Assembly (NCBI GenBank): GCA_020634755.1
Contig: JACKBC010000075.1
Span: forward strand, 1 to 15,831
Reading direction: 5' to 3'
Length of the DNA: 15,831 nt
Source: Caldilineaceae bacterium
Lineage (GTDB): Bacteria > Chloroflexota > Anaerolineae > Caldilineales > Caldilineaceae
This document shows positions 1 through 6,134 of the stretch, piece after piece. Made by a program: the position numbers and the translations under genes. Each line of letters starts with the position of its first letter. Within the stretch, counting starts at the first letter, position 1. Below the pieces are notes generated by a model. The model saw only the letters and a program-made list of their open reading frames with translations, searched no databases and had not been told where the DNA came from.

Positions 1-362
1 CACCGCTGCGCAGCGCTTGCAGTTGCGGGCCTTTGCCCACGCCGCCGTAGATAGCCGCGCTGCGGATTTTGGTCTTTTGGCCTAGTTCCACATTGGTCTG
101 GTTGATCTGCTCGGCCAATTCACGCGTGGGGGCCACAATCAGCGCGCGTATTCTGCGCAGCGGCCCCTGAGTAAGCCGGTTGAGAATGGGCAGGGCAAAG
201 GCTGCCGTCTTGCCGGTGCCGGTTTGCGCCAGGCCCAATACATCGCGGCCGGCCAACACCAGCGGAATCGCTTGCTGCTGAATGGGCGTGGGTGTTTCAA
301 AACCGACGGCGCGCACGGCCGCCAATATACGAGGATCGAGGGCGAGTTCTTCAAATTTCAAA
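1..362 (-). CDS. DEAD-box ATP-dependent RNA helicase (N-terminal part, runs off the window)
   Basis: Only the first 120 codons are in the window; the gene continues past base 1. Reading in from a TTG codon at 362-360 the protein begins KFEELALDPRILAAV and shows the Q motif (a Phe, then GFETPTPIQ), the Walker A motif AQTGTGKT, motif Ia PTRELA, and the YGG motif region further on. This order is diagnostic of DEAD-box helicases of the RhlE/DeaD/CshA group, which unwind short RNA duplexes in ribosome assembly or mRNA turnover in the cytoplasm. The TTG start is chosen because AAGGA lies 7 bases upstream and no ATG is available before the Q motif. The DEAD box and helicase C domain lie outside the window, so the exact subfamily cannot be given. 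It is transcribed away from the methyltransferase gene at 652. Confidence 0.93.
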
Positions 363-462
363 ATATTTTCCTTGACTCTATAATAAATTGAGCCAAGGTA
401 TTTCTTAGCCCGAACTTATTTCTATACAAATTCCAATGCATTAGAAGTTACGCAGTTGAATC

Positions 463-495
463 AGAAGTTCGGCTTCTCGCAGACGTCGAACTTCT
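463..495. repeat. Hairpin repeat between the divergent helicase and methyltransferase genes
   Basis: Two 15-base arms (463-477, starting AGAAGTTCG; 481-495, ending CGAACTTCT) pair with two mismatches around a 3-base loop. An extra AGAAGTTACGCAG lies just to the left (about 443-455). There is no T run, so it is unlikely to be a terminator. It resembles the other short palindromes scattered through this window. The rest of the 289-base gap holds only a small inverted repeat TTGAA-caat-TTCAA at 565-578; no convincing promoter was found. Confidence 0.6.
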
Positions 496-651
496 CCTGA
501 GCGGCGTCCAAGTGCGTAAATGCTATTCATATCCAACCAACGATTCTAGCACCAATCCTGCGGTTTGAACAATTTCAACAGGGAGTTCATGGCGTCGTGT
601 TATCATGGCTGACAAAACAAAGGCGTAGATTCCTAGCGAAAAGAGGATGCA

Positions 652-1407
652 ATGACACAACCAAAATGGGCGTTTTACAATCAGCAATACGCCAAACATG
701 GCCAGTATGGCGGCGCGCAATTGGTGGCGGCTGCGCAGTATCCTGAGGGCAACCCCGAAGAACATTTCCGCGCCATTGTAATGGGGCTGGGCGGGCCACA
801 AAAACGAGTGCTCGATATTGGCAGCGGCAGCGGCGGTTTTACGCTTTCGCTCGCCCCCCAATACGGGCAGGTCGTCGGTGTTGAGCCGTCCGATCTGATG
901 CAGAAGGCGCAAGCGCAGCAGCAAGAGATGGGCATACAGAATGTTGTTTTCGAGCGTCAGGATGCCTTCCACACCACCTTTGCAGACCAAAGTTTTGACG
1001 TGATCTACAGCCGCCGCGGTCCCAATCCACGCGCGGAGGTTGATCGACTGCTGCGGCCCGACGGCGACTTTGTGCACATCACCATCGGGTATGACGATGC
1101 GCGCAGCTTGAAGGACCTGTTTGGCCGCGGGCAGATGTTTGAAAAGCGAGGCAGTTCACTTGACTGGCGGCGGCAGAAGCTGTTGGAGCGAGGGTATGAT
1201 ATTTGCGTGTTGAAGGAATATGGCTACGACGAATATTATGCCACCATTGACGATCTCAATGCGTTTCTGGCGCGCGTGCCTATCTTCGAGGATTATGGTT
1301 TGTCGGGAGATGCCGATTTTTTGCTGCGTTACGCCGAAAGCAACATGACGCCGCAAGGAATCTGGTTAGGTCGCCATCGCGTGCTGGTTCATGCGACGAA
1401 ACGATGA
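652..1407 (+). CDS. Class I SAM-dependent methyltransferase
   Basis: A 251-residue protein with a Rossmann-like methyltransferase core. Motif I is VLDIGSGSGG (residues 53-62), the acidic ribose-binding residue is in GVEPS (Glu78), a motif II-like acidic stretch follows at ERQDAF (101-106), and motif IV is FDVIYSRRGP (115-124); a LLRPDGDF strand-turn follows. This is the Methyltransf_11/25 pattern; it transfers a methyl group from S-adenosylmethionine. The SRRGP and TIGYDD segments recall a group of uncharacterised methyltransferases, so no substrate can be named. AGAGG sits 5 bases before the ATG. The gene stands alone: its 5' neighbour is divergent and the DUF4058 gene converges on it, with only 18 bases between the two stop codons. 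No membrane segment or signal peptide is visible. Confidence 0.9.
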   Translation: MTQPKWAFYNQQYAKHGQYGGAQLVAAAQYPEGNPEEHFRAIVMGLGGPQKRVLDIGSGSGGFTLSLAPQYGQVVGVEPSDLMQKAQAQQQEMGIQNVVFERQDAFHTTFADQSFDVIYSRRGPNPRAEVDRLLRPDGDFVHITIGYDDARSLKDLFGRGQMFEKRGSSLDWRRQKLLERGYDICVLKEYGYDEYYATIDDLNAFLARVPIFEDYGLSGDADFLLRYAESNMTPQGIWLGRHRVLVHATKR

Positions 1408-1425
1408 ATTTGGCTCAGACGCGCC

Positions 1426-2211
1426 TTATTTTGCCGATGCCGCCAATAGCTCTGCCGCCCATTTGGCCGCTTTGCCCTTGAGCGGAACGTCGGCTGGACG
1501 CGTATAATCGAGCAACAAATCGTATCCAATGGAGTCATAAACTGTTGAAAAAGCCAGTTCCAGATCCAAGGCCACATCTTTGTCTTCGGGTAAAAGCGGA
1601 ATGGGCACCGTGGGCAGCGGCTGATCAATCCCCACTTCCCAAATGTCAGTAATCGGGCGACGCTGCCATCGACTGAGAAAAATAAAGTAAGGGGATTCGG
1701 GCAATTCGTCACGCATGGGGACGCGCGTGCCGCTACGCAATAAATCGATCTCTAGCAGATGCGTCGTGCTAAGCAGAATGCGCGTGCGCTTTTCCACATA
1801 TTCTCGATAGCCTTCACCACGTTTATTGGCCGGCGAAAGTAGTTCGATTAAGGTCACCAGTCGCCGCTCCTCAACATCCCGAATTTCAACGGCATATTGT
1901 GGAACTCTCTCGGGCATTAATGTGGCGGCTTGCAGCGTTGGTTCCAACACAGCTGCGCTCGCTTCCGTCACGGGCAGCGGCACGGGCGACCGTTCGGCCA
2001 CGCCCACATCTGGATACATGGAGTCGCTCTTGGCCGTTATGGCCAAATCTTCCGGTGTGTCGGTTACAAAGCGACGCATTGCTAAAGCAACATAACGCGG
2101 ACGCAGTTTTGGGGCCAATTGGCGCGCAATCTCTGCGCTAAACTGCATATGAAAACTCATCCACTCCTGTCCTTCTAAGTAGGGATCCATTCCTGGAAAA
2201 GGCGATGGCAT
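1426..2211 (-). CDS. DUF4058 family protein, function unknown
   Basis: A 261-residue protein that starts with the hallmark MPSPFPGMDPYLEG of the DUF4058 family. The reading frame is open for 33 more codons upstream, but the ATG at 2211-2209 is chosen because it begins this family signature and has GGAG 6 bases upstream. Conserved stretches visible: YPDVGVAE (around residue 92), VEIRDVEERRLVTLIELLSP (about 139-158) followed by ANKRGEGYREYVEKR, and HLLEIDLLRSG. The Asp in YPDVGV followed later by E-LLSP-x-NK is loosely reminiscent of restriction-endonuclease-like folds, but this is only a pattern I noticed. The family is known as a lone uncharacterised gene, often in several copies per genome, in Cyanobacteria, Chloroflexota and Planctomycetota. 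It converges on the methyltransferase gene. Confidence 0.9.
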   Translation of the reverse strand: MPSPFPGMDPYLEGQEWMSFHMQFSAEIARQLAPKLRPRYVALAMRRFVTDTPEDLAITAKSDSMYPDVGVAERSPVPLPVTEASAAVLEPTLQAATLMPERVPQYAVEIRDVEERRLVTLIELLSPANKRGEGYREYVEKRTRILLSTTHLLEIDLLRSGTRVPMRDELPESPYFIFLSRWQRRPITDIWEVGIDQPLPTVPIPLLPEDKDVALDLELAFSTVYDSIGYDLLLDYTRPADVPLKGKAAKWAAELLAASAK

Positions 2212-2390
2212 ACTCAGCTCCGTGGTGCGTGCTAAACTCTTTGACGACTCGTATGATAGCGGGTGTGCCGTGCCCAGATCTATCCGGCAATTAAACCTTA
2301 GGCAAAGCACAAGCTACATCATCTTAGCACAAATATTCCTCTGATTCAATCGGAAATTTTAAAGACGGGGCGTTGTGCTTTGGGGGCGAG

Positions 2391-2471
2391 ATGTATGCCT
2401 TGCCGGAAGATGCGGGGCGGCATCGGCTCGCGCGAACGCGGCGGTTGCCTCTTCCGGCAAGGCGGCTACAT
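2391..2471. repeat. Palindromic repeat with GCCTTGCCGGAAGA arms
   Basis: Left arm GCCTTGCCGGAAGA (2397-2410) is a perfect complement of the right arm (2450-2463), and pairing extends outward to ATGTA (2391) and TACAT (2471). The GC-rich spacer of about 39 bases contains no gene. It has the shape of a small non-autonomous element or REP-like hairpin. It is the first of three palindromic units that together fill the 511-base gap between the DUF4058 gene and the dehydratase gene. Confidence 0.65.
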
Positions 2472-2492
2472 AAAATTCTGTTGAGCCAAGTT

Positions 2493-2728
2493 TTCTATAA
2501 CGCACGTTACGCAGCGACAGCCAGTCTGCCAGAGAGAAACAGGAACGTCGGTGAGCCGACTTTCCTTTAGAAGCCGTCTGAAAAGTCACAATGGGGTCCC
2601 AAAATATGCCGGGAAAAGGCCCATTGCGCATGATGTGACCAGGATTTCGTGGCCCTTTCCCGGCATGTGACACACCTCAACCACCTTTTCAGGCAGCTTC
2701 TTAGCCTTGCGTAACATAGGTTCTATAA
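2493..2728. mobile_element. Miniature inverted-repeat element, copy A, with 8-bp target duplications and a nested insertion
   Basis: The direct repeat TTCTATAA is present at 2493-2500 and 2721-2728. Inside it are near-identical inverted ends: ACGTTACGCA (2504-2513) and TGCGTAACAT (2708-2717), 9 of 10 bases complementary. The left 63 bases of the core (2504-2566) match copy B (14561-14623) at 59 positions. A small hairpin GTCGG/CCGAC (2547-2551/2556-2560) is conserved although its 4-base loop differs between copies. The element is interrupted by another palindromic element at 2570-2700. There is no room for a transposase, so it must have been moved in trans. The right-hand target duplication contains the stop codon of the neighbouring dehydratase gene. 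Confidence 0.88.
2570..2700. mobile_element. 130-bp palindromic element nested inside copy A
   Basis: Ends GAAGCCGTCTGAAAAG (2570-2585) and its near-complement (2685-2700) match in 14 of 16 positions. An inner pair, ATGCCGGGAAAAGGCC (2606-2621) against 2651-2666, matches in 15 of 16. TTA(G) stands on both sides (2567-2570 and 2701-2704), which reads as a 3-4 bp target duplication. Taking out the insert and one TTAG leaves an 80-base core, exactly the length of the uninterrupted core of copy B. The element carries no open reading frame of note. A 3-bp TNA-type duplication would fit movement by an IS5-type transposase, but that is inference. Confidence 0.82.
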
Positions 2729-3847
2729 GTTGCGCGCCGCGAACTCCTGATATGGGTAGCGGGCAAGCGCTTCCTCATCCAGATCAATGCCCAAGCCAGG
2801 CGTTGTGGGCAGCTCGATATAGCTCTCTTTTACGGTAAATGGCGTCTGGGCAATTTGGCGCCCCATCTCTTCAAAATTGACAAAGTACTCGGTAATTAAA
2901 AAGTTGGGCATGCCGGCAGCGGCGTGGAGCGTGGCGGCCAACCCCATTGTGGTGCTGTTATAGTTGTGGGGCGAGACGGCCACATGCGCCGGTTCGGCCA
3001 TGGCGGCGATTTCACGCAGCTCCAGAATGCCGCCACAGTTGCACACATCCGGGTTGATGATGTCCGCCGCGCGCGCGGCAAAAATGGGCTGAAATTCGGC
3101 TTTGGTGTATAGCTCTTCACCCGTGACCACGGGCAAGCGGATGTTCTGCTTGGCTTGGGTCAGCCCGACCAAGTCGCGCACGGAGACCGGCTCTTCATAC
3201 CAATATGGGCGAAACTCTTCCATCATGTGGGCCACGCGAATGGCGTGCACGGGAGCCAGCCGTCGGTGTACTTCCACCAGAATCTCCACATCGGGGCCAA
3301 CTGCCTCACGCACGGCGGCCACGCGCGCCACCGCCTCTTCTTCGGCCAGGCGGTCAATGTGCGTACGCCACGGGCCGGGAAAGGGGTCAAACTTCAGCGC
3401 GGTAAAGCCGCGCGCAACGACCGCCTGGGCCTGTTCCGCCAACTTATCCCGATCGCCGCCACCACCCCAGCCGTTGGCATAGACGCGGATGGCCGGTCGA
3501 CAGGCGCCACCCAGCAAGTTATAGACCGGTTGATTAGCGGCCTTGCCCACAATATCCCACAGCGCCTGTTCAATGCCGCTAATGGCGCAATAGAGCTCCA
3601 TGGAGCCGCGTTTGTTGCCAAAATCGGTATAGGCCATAAAGGTAAATTGCTTAATGTCAAAGGGGCTGCGCCCAATGAGATAGCGCGCCAAGGCATGGAC
3701 GTGCGCCTGGATCGTTTTGTCGCGATCGGCCTGTGTGTAAGCTTCACCCCAGCCGTAAATGCCTTCGTCGGTTTCGACTTTGACGAAGAGCCAGTTTTTG
3801 CCGCGGCCCGGGTGGACCAAGAAGGTGCGGATATCGGTGATTTTCAT
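2723..3847 (-). CDS. Mandelate racemase / muconate lactonizing enzyme family protein, likely sugar-acid dehydratase (galactonate dehydratase-like)
   Basis: A 374-residue enolase-superfamily enzyme. The N-terminal capping domain (1-115) starts MKITDIRTFLVHPG and contains LFVKVETDEGIYGWGE. The barrel domain shows Lys152 in LKFDPF, metal ligands Glu192 (with His194, VEVH), Glu218 (YWYEEP) and Glu244 (TGEE), Asp267 (NPDVCNCGG) and His294 (VSPHN). The extra His after the first ligand, together with the Asp267-His294 pair, is the arrangement of acid-sugar dehydratases such as D-galactonate dehydratase, which make a 2-keto-3-deoxy sugar acid. The exact sugar cannot be read from sequence. The ATG at 3847 is chosen over upstream in-frame starts because it begins the family N-terminus and has GGAAAA about 8 bases upstream. 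It is the last gene of the Kor-HAD cluster, preceded by a perfect 14-bp stem. Its TAG stop lies inside the target duplication of repeat copy A. Confidence 0.9.
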   Translation of the reverse strand: MKITDIRTFLVHPGRGKNWLFVKVETDEGIYGWGEAYTQADRDKTIQAHVHALARYLIGRSPFDIKQFTFMAYTDFGNKRGSMELYCAISGIEQALWDIVGKAANQPVYNLLGGACRPAIRVYANGWGGGGDRDKLAEQAQAVVARGFTALKFDPFPGPWRTHIDRLAEEEAVARVAAVREAVGPDVEILVEVHRRLAPVHAIRVAHMMEEFRPYWYEEPVSVRDLVGLTQAKQNIRLPVVTGEELYTKAEFQPIFAARAADIINPDVCNCGGILELREIAAMAEPAHVAVSPHNYNSTTMGLAATLHAAAGMPNFLITEYFVNFEEMGRQIAQTPFTVKESYIELPTTPGLGIDLDEEALARYPYQEFAARNL

Positions 3848-3869
3848 GATGATTTTCCGTGCAGAATAG

Positions 3870-3904
3870 CACATGACCGGCAATCCAAGGTTGCCGGTCA
3901 TGTG
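3870..3904. promoter_or_regulatory. Perfect 14-bp stem-loop in the leader of the dehydratase gene
   Basis: CACATGACCGGCAA (3870-3883) and TTGCCGGTCATGTG (3891-3904) are exact complements around a 7-base loop. It sits between the HAD stop (3919) and the dehydratase ATG (3847), both on the minus strand. No T run follows in the direction of transcription, so a simple intrinsic terminator is unlikely. It could be a dimeric-repressor operator, an mRNA processing or stabilising hairpin that sets the level of the dehydratase apart from the Kor genes, or a repeat. I cannot choose between these. Confidence 0.6.
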
Positions 3905-3918
3905 TGGCCAGGGCCAGA

Positions 3919-4512
3919 TTATGGTTGATATTCAGACATGGCGTGTTGAAATGCTGTGAATGTCGTAAAGTGTTCTGCGTGCCAGCCAAAAGCGCGGGCC
4001 GTTTCTACATTTCCCAGCGAATCATCCCAAAAGAGAATATCAGGTGGTTCCAGCGCCAGTGATTGGGTAACACTGGCAAAATAGGCCGCATCGTGCTTCA
4101 TGTGGCCAACTTCACACGATGCGAATAGGCCGTCAAAAAGCGCATCAAAGTGCATTTGGTTGCGCATGTAGGCCAGCCGATGGGACTCCTGATTTGTGGC
4201 CAAATAGCATGGCAGCCCCTGCGCACGCAGCGCGCCAATGGCCTTGACCATTTGTGGATCGGCCGCATCTTCGGTGCGAAACCAACGGGCCATAAAGTCA
4301 TCCACCGTTCCCGGCCAATTCCACTGGGCCAGAAACGGTGGTAATTCCTCTTTTAGATCCGCACGACCTACCAAGCAGTCCGCAAACACGCCGCCAAAAA
4401 AGCCGCGCGTTTGCGCCGGTGTAATGTTGTGTTCCCGCGTCAGATATTGGGCAAAGCGCCACGGAAAGATGACCACGCCATCGGCATCGAGCAGCAGAGC
4501 TTTGATGGCCAC
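3919..4512 (-). CDS. HAD-superfamily hydrolase (phosphatase)
   Basis: A 197-residue haloacid-dehalogenase-like protein with all four motifs: motif I LLLDADGVV (nucleophile Asp9, Asp11), motif II LATNQ (Thr106), motif III Lys139 in GHMKHD, and motif IV FWDDS (Asp163, Asp164). The helical cap between residues about 16 and 80 is of the small C1 type. Such enzymes hydrolyse phosphate esters, commonly sugar phosphates or nucleotides; the substrate is not readable. It starts with GTG at 4512, 7 bases after the korB stop, so translation is probably coupled to korB; an AGGA lies unusually close to the start. Its place between an oxidoreductase of 2-oxoacids and a sugar-acid dehydratase suggests a carbohydrate phosphate, but that is inference. 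Confidence 0.88.
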   Translation of the reverse strand: MAIKALLLDADGVVIFPWRFAQYLTREHNITPAQTRGFFGGVFADCLVGRADLKEELPPFLAQWNWPGTVDDFMARWFRTEDAADPQMVKAIGALRAQGLPCYLATNQESHRLAYMRNQMHFDALFDGLFASCEVGHMKHDAAYFASVTQSLALEPPDILFWDDSLGNVETARAFGWHAEHFTTFTAFQHAMSEYQP

Positions 4513-4519
4513 ACTAATC

Positions 4520-6046
4520 CTAATTTACGGCCTGGTTCAAATAGGCCACTACATCTCTAGACGAAATGATACCCGTGGGGTGGCCCTGTTCATCCACCAG
4601 CGGCAGGTGACGAAAGCCATGGACAGACATCAGGTGCAGCGCCTGGGCAATGGGCTGGTCCGGTTTAATGGTGACTGGACTGGGCGTCATATAGTCGGCC
4701 ACTTTGGCATCGCTTAGATCGTCGACCAGGCCGGCCACCTTCATCAACACATCGCGTTCGGTGAAGATGCCCACCAACTGGTCGCGGGCGTCAGTTACCA
4801 GCAGGCAGCCAATGTTGTGCAAATTGAGCTGCCGCGTGGCTCGTTCCAGCGAGCTTTGCACATCAATGGTAATCGGCACGTGCGGATTCAGATCGGCAAT
4901 GCTCGACTCGATAAGCTGATCCTGCACTTGGGTGGTGGCGTCCATGTCTGCCTTATCCAGATTATCAACATACTCTTCATCCATATCCAAAGAGAGTTCA
5001 CCAGCGACTTTGGCTGCCACATCCTCGCGCTCGTTGACCGTCCACAAATCGGCGGCGCGATAGAGCTTGTTCAGATCGCCCACGCCGCGTTGGGCCTGCG
5101 CCGTTTGCACCTGCCCCATGAGCTGCGACACATAGTCTGGCTTGCGCACATCGCGGATAACCCCCATGGGCGCCGGAAATTGCGGATATTCCATGCTGCT
5201 CAAAATAAAGGCCAACTGGGTCGATGTGGCATCGTGAATCAGCAGATCACCTTCTTCAATGCCATTACCCAACTCCACCACTTCCGGGGTAAAGCCGTTG
5301 AGGCGAATGCCTTTGTTGCGATCCTTGCCAAAGACCATGGGCATGCCGTGCTCCAGATAGAGGATGTTGTCATCGCGCACGCTGCGGTCGCTCAGCCCGT
5401 CCCATTCATTGGGGTTAAAGATGACGCAGTTCTGGTAAATTTCTACAAACGACGTGCCGGGATGCTCTGCCGCCCGGCGCAGCGTCTCTTCCAGATGCTG
5501 TGTGTGGGCATCGATCGAGCGGGCCACAAAGGTGGCCTCGGCAGCCAGCGCCAGCGCAATGGGATTGAGCGGCTGTTCGATCGAGCCCATTGGCGATGAT
5601 TTGGTCACCTTGCCCTGCCGCGAGGTGGGCGAATATTGGCCTTTGGTGAGGCCATAAATGCGGTTGTTAAAAAGAATGATGTTCAAATTCACGTTGCGTC
5701 GAATGGCGTGAATCAGATGGTTGCCGCCAATGGAAAGGCCGTCACCATCGCCCGTAATCACCCAAATGCACAGCTCTGGATTGGAGACCGCCAATCCCGT
5801 TGCCAATGTGGGCGCGCGACCGTGAATCGAATGCACGCCATAGGTGTCCATATAATAGGGAAAACGGCTGGAGCAGCCAATGCCCGAGACAAAGACAATC
5901 TTCTCTTTGGGAATCCCCAATTCGGGCATGACCTTCTGCATCTGGGCCAAAATTGCATAGTCGCCGCAGCCGGGGCACCAGCGCACGGTCTGATCCGACA
6001 CAAAATCTTTACGCGTCAGTTGAATTTCTGTGGTTGCTGTAGACAT
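4520..6046 (-). CDS. korB: 2-oxoacid:ferredoxin oxidoreductase beta subunit fused to a C-terminal CBS pair
   Basis: A 508-residue protein, clearly longer than a normal beta subunit of about 290-345 residues. The N-terminal part (about 15-340) is the thiamine diphosphate-binding subunit: WCPGCGDYAIL (23-33), GIGCSSR (55-61), the GDGD diphosphate/Mg motif with GLSIGGNH (99-110), and NNRIYGLTKGQYSPTS (127-142). Cys24, Cys27, Cys58 and Cys207 match the four ligands of the [4Fe-4S] cluster of this family. With KorA it converts 2-oxoglutarate or another 2-oxoacid plus CoA to acyl-CoA and CO2, reducing ferredoxin. After a linker (about 340-389) come two CBS motifs, 390-440 (ending LVGIFTERDVL) and 446-506 (HLPLVDEQ, then GIISSRDVV). 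CBS pairs usually bind AMP, ADP, ATP or SAM, so allosteric control is likely. AAGGA stands 7 bases before the ATG. Confidence 0.93.
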   Translation of the reverse strand: MSTATTEIQLTRKDFVSDQTVRWCPGCGDYAILAQMQKVMPELGIPKEKIVFVSGIGCSSRFPYYMDTYGVHSIHGRAPTLATGLAVSNPELCIWVITGDGDGLSIGGNHLIHAIRRNVNLNIILFNNRIYGLTKGQYSPTSRQGKVTKSSPMGSIEQPLNPIALALAAEATFVARSIDAHTQHLEETLRRAAEHPGTSFVEIYQNCVIFNPNEWDGLSDRSVRDDNILYLEHGMPMVFGKDRNKGIRLNGFTPEVVELGNGIEEGDLLIHDATSTQLAFILSSMEYPQFPAPMGVIRDVRKPDYVSQLMGQVQTAQAQRGVGDLNKLYRAADLWTVNEREDVAAKVAGELSLDMDEEYVDNLDKADMDATTQVQDQLIESSIADLNPHVPITIDVQSSLERATRQLNLHNIGCLLVTDARDQLVGIFTERDVLMKVAGLVDDLSDAKVADYMTPSPVTIKPDQPIAQALHLMSVHGFRHLPLVDEQGHPTGIISSRDVVAYLNQAVN

Positions 6047-6065
6047 ATTATGTTCCTTTTTACCT

Positions 6066-6134
6066 CTCCCCCGGCCCCTCTCCTAAACCGGATGGCATCT
6101 GGCGGAAAGGAGAGGCTGAGGATGGAAGGGGGAG
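6066..6134. repeat. Hairpin repeat between korA and korB (CTCTCC/GGAGAG family)
   Basis: Outer arms CTCCCCC (6066-6072) and GGGGGAG (6128-6134) and inner arms CCTCTCCT (6077-6084) and AGGAGAGG (6108-6115) are exact complements, so the 88-base gap between the two Kor genes folds into one long hairpin directly after the korA stop. In the transcript it could protect the upstream korA message or change the ratio of the two subunits. It resembles two other CTCTC/GAGAG palindromic stretches at 8866-8945 and 12080-12160, so it is probably a dispersed repeat. Confidence 0.65.

Noticed and set aside
2212..2310. Extra 33 codons at the 5' end of the DUF4058 frame
   Set aside because: The family begins exactly at MPSPFPGMDPYLE and that ATG has its own GGAG; the extra residues do not look like a protein leader.
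2493..2728. A transposase gene or remnant linked to the small mobile elements
   Set aside because: Neither copy nor its surroundings contain an open frame with transposase motifs.
3848..3901. Upstream in-frame start of the dehydratase gene
   Set aside because: It would translate through the 14-bp stem-loop; MKITDIRTFLVHPG at 3847 is the usual family N-terminus.
3870..3904. Calling the 14-bp stem an intrinsic terminator
   Set aside because: No T run follows on either strand in the needed position.
3155..3928. Long plus-strand open frame opposite the dehydratase gene (257 codons)
   Set aside because: Its translation has no recognisable family and it lies fully antisense to a gene with a complete set of enolase-superfamily motifs; GC-rich codon use opens such shadow frames.
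4817..5599. Plus-strand open frame opposite korB (260 codons)
   Set aside because: Antisense to a clear KorB sequence; no ribosome-binding site or domain.
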